DNA of 64,000 nt, from NCBI RefSeq assembly GCF_900188155.1, contig NZ_FZOG01000002.1, forward strand, positions 62,001 through 126,000, written 5' to 3'. Each line of letters opens with the position of its first letter. The first letter of the stretch is position 1. A program made the translations under genes and the position numbers. The stretch comes from Pseudomonas segetis (GTDB taxonomy: Bacteria > Pseudomonadota > Gammaproteobacteria > Pseudomonadales > Pseudomonadaceae). The notes beneath the pieces are model-generated. The model was not told the origin of the DNA and searched no databases. It was given only the letters and a program-made list of their open reading frames with translations. This document shows, in pieces, positions 61,982 through 64,000 of the stretch.

Positions 61982-62341
61982 ATGCCCGCCCATGAGAAGA
62001 TCAACTACGTCGAATTCCCAGCCAGGGACCTGAACGCTACCAAGGCATTTTTCAGCGCAGCCTTTGGCTAGACATTTATCGATTATGGCCCCGACTATGT
62101 GGCGTTTTCCGATCAGGGGCTGGACGGTGGATTCTTCGCCTCGGACCAATGCTCGACCTGCGCCAACGGCAGTGCGCTGATCGTCCTGTTCAGTGACGAC
62201 CTTGAAGACACGCAGGCCAAGGTCAGCGCTGCCGGAGGCACAATAAACAAGGCGATCTACAGTTTTCCCGGCGGACGCCGTTTCCACTTTATCGAACCCA
62301 GCGGCAATGAGTTCGCCGTGTGGGCGCTGCCAGCTAGCTGA
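61982..62341 (+). pseudogene. VOC-family (glyoxalase-like) gene with premature TAG
   Basis: From ATG 61982 (MPAHEKINYVEFPARDLNAT) the frame reads through one TAG at 62069-62071 (codon 30) and then continues in the same frame to 62341 with a complete VOC domain (DYGPDYVAFSDQG, DLEDTQAKVSAAGG, FHFIEPSGNEFAVW). Family members have AFGW at this site, so TGG to TAG is the likely change. An AGGAG precedes the ATG. Apart from this the frame looks intact, so it is a recent pseudogene, or a sequencing error. Confidence 0.85.
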
Positions 62342-62495
62342 TCCCAGCAGCGTCAGTCAAACCCGATGGTTGCCCCGCACATAAAACATTTATACGTGTC
62401 CCGCAGGCAAGCACGTTATGCTTCACGTCCACATTTACCAAGACTTGCCCTTATAATTAGCTCGCTTTCCCCGCTATTTAACCGGAGAACCCGCC

Positions 62496-63347
62496 ATGTT
62501 TAAACGTACCCTTGCGCTCGCCGCAGGCATTGCGCTGTCTGTTTCCGCCGTTTGCAGCCATGCAGCCGATGTCCTGCGAGTTTCTGCTATTCCTGACGAG
62601 GCCCCGACGGAGCTGCTACGCAAGTTCAAGCCGCTGGGTGAATACCTTGAACAGCAACTGGGCATGAAGGTTCAGTTTGTTCCCGTTGCCGACTATGCCG
62701 CAGTGGTCGAGTCACTGGCCTCTGATCGTCTCGACATGGCTTGGCTGGGTGGCTTTACCTTCGTCCAGACCCGACTGAAAACCGGTAATGCCGTGCCACT
62801 GGTCCAGCGCGAGCAGGACGCCCAGTTCACCAGCAAGTTCATCAGCGCCGATCCGGACGTCAAGTCGGTCAAGGACCTCAAGGGCAAGACCTTTGCCTTC
62901 GGTTCAGTGTCGTCGACATCCGGCAGCCTGATGCCACGCTATTTCATGCTCCAAGACGGCATCAAGCCTGAAGAGTTCTTCAGCCGGGTTGCCTACTCCG
63001 GTGCCCACGACGCGACCGCAGCCTGGGTCCAGGCGGGTAAGGCAGACGGCGGTGTACTCAATGCATCGGTCTGGGAAAAACTGGTTGCCAGCGGCAAGGT
63101 CGACACCAACAAAGTCAAGGTGATCGCCACCACGCCAACCTACTACGATTACAACTGGACCGTGCGCGGCACCCTTGACCCGGCGCTGCAAGCCAAGATC
63201 AAGGCGGCGTTCCTGGCGCTCGACCCGGCAGTACCGGAGCAGAAAGCCATTCTTGACCTGCAGGCGGCGAGTCGCTTTATCGAAACCAAGCCTGAAAACT
63301 ACGAAGGCATCGAGCAAGCAGCACGCGCAGCTGGCCTGTTGAAGTGA
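62496..63347 (+). CDS. PhnD-like ABC substrate-binding protein (putative selenate type)
   Basis: A 283-residue periplasmic protein with signal peptide ([23 protein letters not shown]) and the PhnD-type binding domain: [63 protein letters not shown]. It matches the group called putative selenate ABC binding proteins in Pseudomonas; phosphonate or phosphite are alternatives. The TGA overlaps the GTG of the downstream ATPase gene (GTGA). Confidence 0.9.
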   Translation: MFKRTLALAAGIALSVSAVCSHAADVLRVSAIPDEAPTELLRKFKPLGEYLEQQLGMKVQFVPVADYAAVVESLASDRLDMAWLGGFTFVQTRLKTGNAVPLVQREQDAQFTSKFISADPDVKSVKDLKGKTFAFGSVSSTSGSLMPRYFMLQDGIKPEEFFSRVAYSGAHDATAAWVQAGKADGGVLNASVWEKLVASGKVDTNKVKVIATTPTYYDYNWTVRGTLDPALQAKIKAAFLALDPAVPEQKAILDLQAASRFIETKPENYEGIEQAARAAGLLK

Positions 63348-64000
63348 CTGTAACGCTACAAGGCGTGGGTCTGACCCACGCCAATGGACAGGTTGCGCTC
63401 AGTGATATTGATCTGACGATCAACGCAGCTGAGCGCATCGCCATTATCGGCCCTTCAGGCGCAGGCAAAACCACGCTACTGCGCTTGCTTGCAACCAGCT
63501 TGCAGCCAAGTACCGGCTCGATCAGCCTGCTTGAACAACAGCCCTGGGCCCTCAGTGCAAGCCAGCGTCAACGCTTGCGCGCACGCATTGGCTTGATCCA
63601 CCAGGCACCGCCATTACCGCCGCGCCAGCGCGTAGTCACGGCAATTCTCGCCGGGAAACTCGGGGCGTGGTCACTGCTCAAGAGCTTGCTCAACCTGTTT
63701 TACCCAGTGGACATTACCGGCGCCCAAGCCGCGCTGGCCCGCCTGGACCTGGCAGACAAGCTGTTCGAGCGCTGCGACCAATTATCCGGTGGTCAGCTGC
63801 AACGCGCGGGTATTGCCCGCGTCTTGTATCAAGGCCCGCAATTGATTCTCGCCGATGAGCCTGTGTCCGCCATGGACCCGGTACTCGCCGGCCATACACT
63901 CAGCGTGTTGAACAACGAAGCTGCCGCCCGTGGAGTGACACTGCTGGCCAGCCTGCATGCGGTCGACCTGGCCATGGCGCATTTCCCTCGGGTGATAGGG
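63344..64000 (+). CDS. PhnC-like ABC transporter ATPase (cut by window edge)
   Basis: GTG start overlapping the previous stop. The frame runs to the edge with Walker A GPSGAGKT (~36-43), signature [10 protein letters not shown], Walker B LILADEP and the H-loop SLHAVD. It would power the import system using the upstream binding protein; the permease gene is presumably downstream of the window. The 3' end is missing. Confidence 0.93.
   Translation, partial: MTVTLQGVGLTHANGQVALSDIDLTINAAERIAIIGPSGAGKTTLLRLLATSLQPSTGSISLLEQQPWALSASQRQRLRARIGLIHQAPPLPPRQRVVTAILAGKLGAWSLLKSLLNLFYPVDITGAQAALARLDLADKLFERCDQLSGGQLQRAGIARVLYQGPQLILADEPVSAMDPVLAGHTLSVLNNEAAARGVTLLASLHAVDLAMAHFPRVIG

Noticed and set aside
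1..64000. CRISPR array, prophage, transposon or integrated element
   Set aside because: No regular short repeats with spacers, no transposase, integrase or phage structural gene, and no flanking direct repeats were seen; the inserts look like single-gene or operon differences.

Overview
The window is a chromosomal segment of a Pseudomonas species, most likely from the fluorescens/putida side of the genus. The G+C content is fairly high, start codons are preceded by AGGAG-type ribosome sites, and the gene content is typical of the genus: two tandem fadD genes, rapA, an OprO/OprP-type porin, a MHYT-GGDEF-EAL protein and an ANR-controlled phrS locus. From about 19.8 kb to the end, many genes match by recalled order the P. 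aeruginosa PAO1 block from oprO/oprP through hrpA, fadD1, fadD2, phaJ1, the FUSC efflux genes, phrS, alkB, rapA and nbdA. This match is from memory and was not computed. No tRNA, rRNA, insertion sequence, prophage or CRISPR array was seen.

Layout. 0-5.2 kb: small proteins, an ankyrin protein, a GNAT enzyme, an exported MsrB-MsrA methionine sulfoxide repair pair, and a CvfB-like S1 protein. 5.2-18.5 kb: an LtaS-like membrane sulfatase, a DEAD-box helicase, a double cupin protein, two EamA transporters, azoreductase, a LysR-hydrolase-cyclophilin cluster and an MsbA-like ABC exporter. 18.5-23.4 kb: a FemAB/GNAT-like protein, a phosphate-type porin, and a tightly coupled KASIII - ECF sigma - anti-sigma operon. 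23.7-32.5 kb: a membrane-anchored glutamate-synthase-like flavoprotein preceded by a 32-residue leader ORF, transporters, a second ZapA-type pair, and a large HD-GYP sensor. 32.6-42.2 kb: HrpA, FadD1, FadD2, a monoacylglycerol-lipase-like hydrolase and PhaJ1, mostly fatty-acid activation and routing. 42.5-46.2 kb: permease - PucR regulator - CodA-type deaminase. 46.3-51.2 kb: an AaeXAB-like efflux operon, phrS/ccoM, and alkB with two small proteins. 51.4-64 kb: RapA, an MFS transporter, the NbdA-like c-di-GMP protein, hydroxypyruvate isomerase with a tartronate-semialdehyde-reductase-like enzyme, RidA, an AraC regulator, LysE, a VOC gene broken by one stop codon, and the start of a selenate/phosphonate-type ABC operon cut by the window edge.

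The loci most worth following up are these. (1) The CodA homologue has Ser where E. coli CodA has Asp314, the residue linked to 5-methylcytosine specificity, and sits with its own permease and PucR regulator. (2) The phrS/ccoM locus has two ANR-like boxes and a class II promoter layout. (3) A divergent zapA-type pair lies away from the usual ssrS neighbourhood. (4) An HD-GYP protein has about 220 residues between HDxGK and HHExxDGxGYP. (5) The NbdA homologue has an intact GGDEF but lost the Met and Tyr of its MHYT motifs. (6) A KASIII gene is translationally coupled to an ECF sigma/anti-sigma pair. (7) The leader ORF at 23735 overlaps the downstream gene by ATGA.
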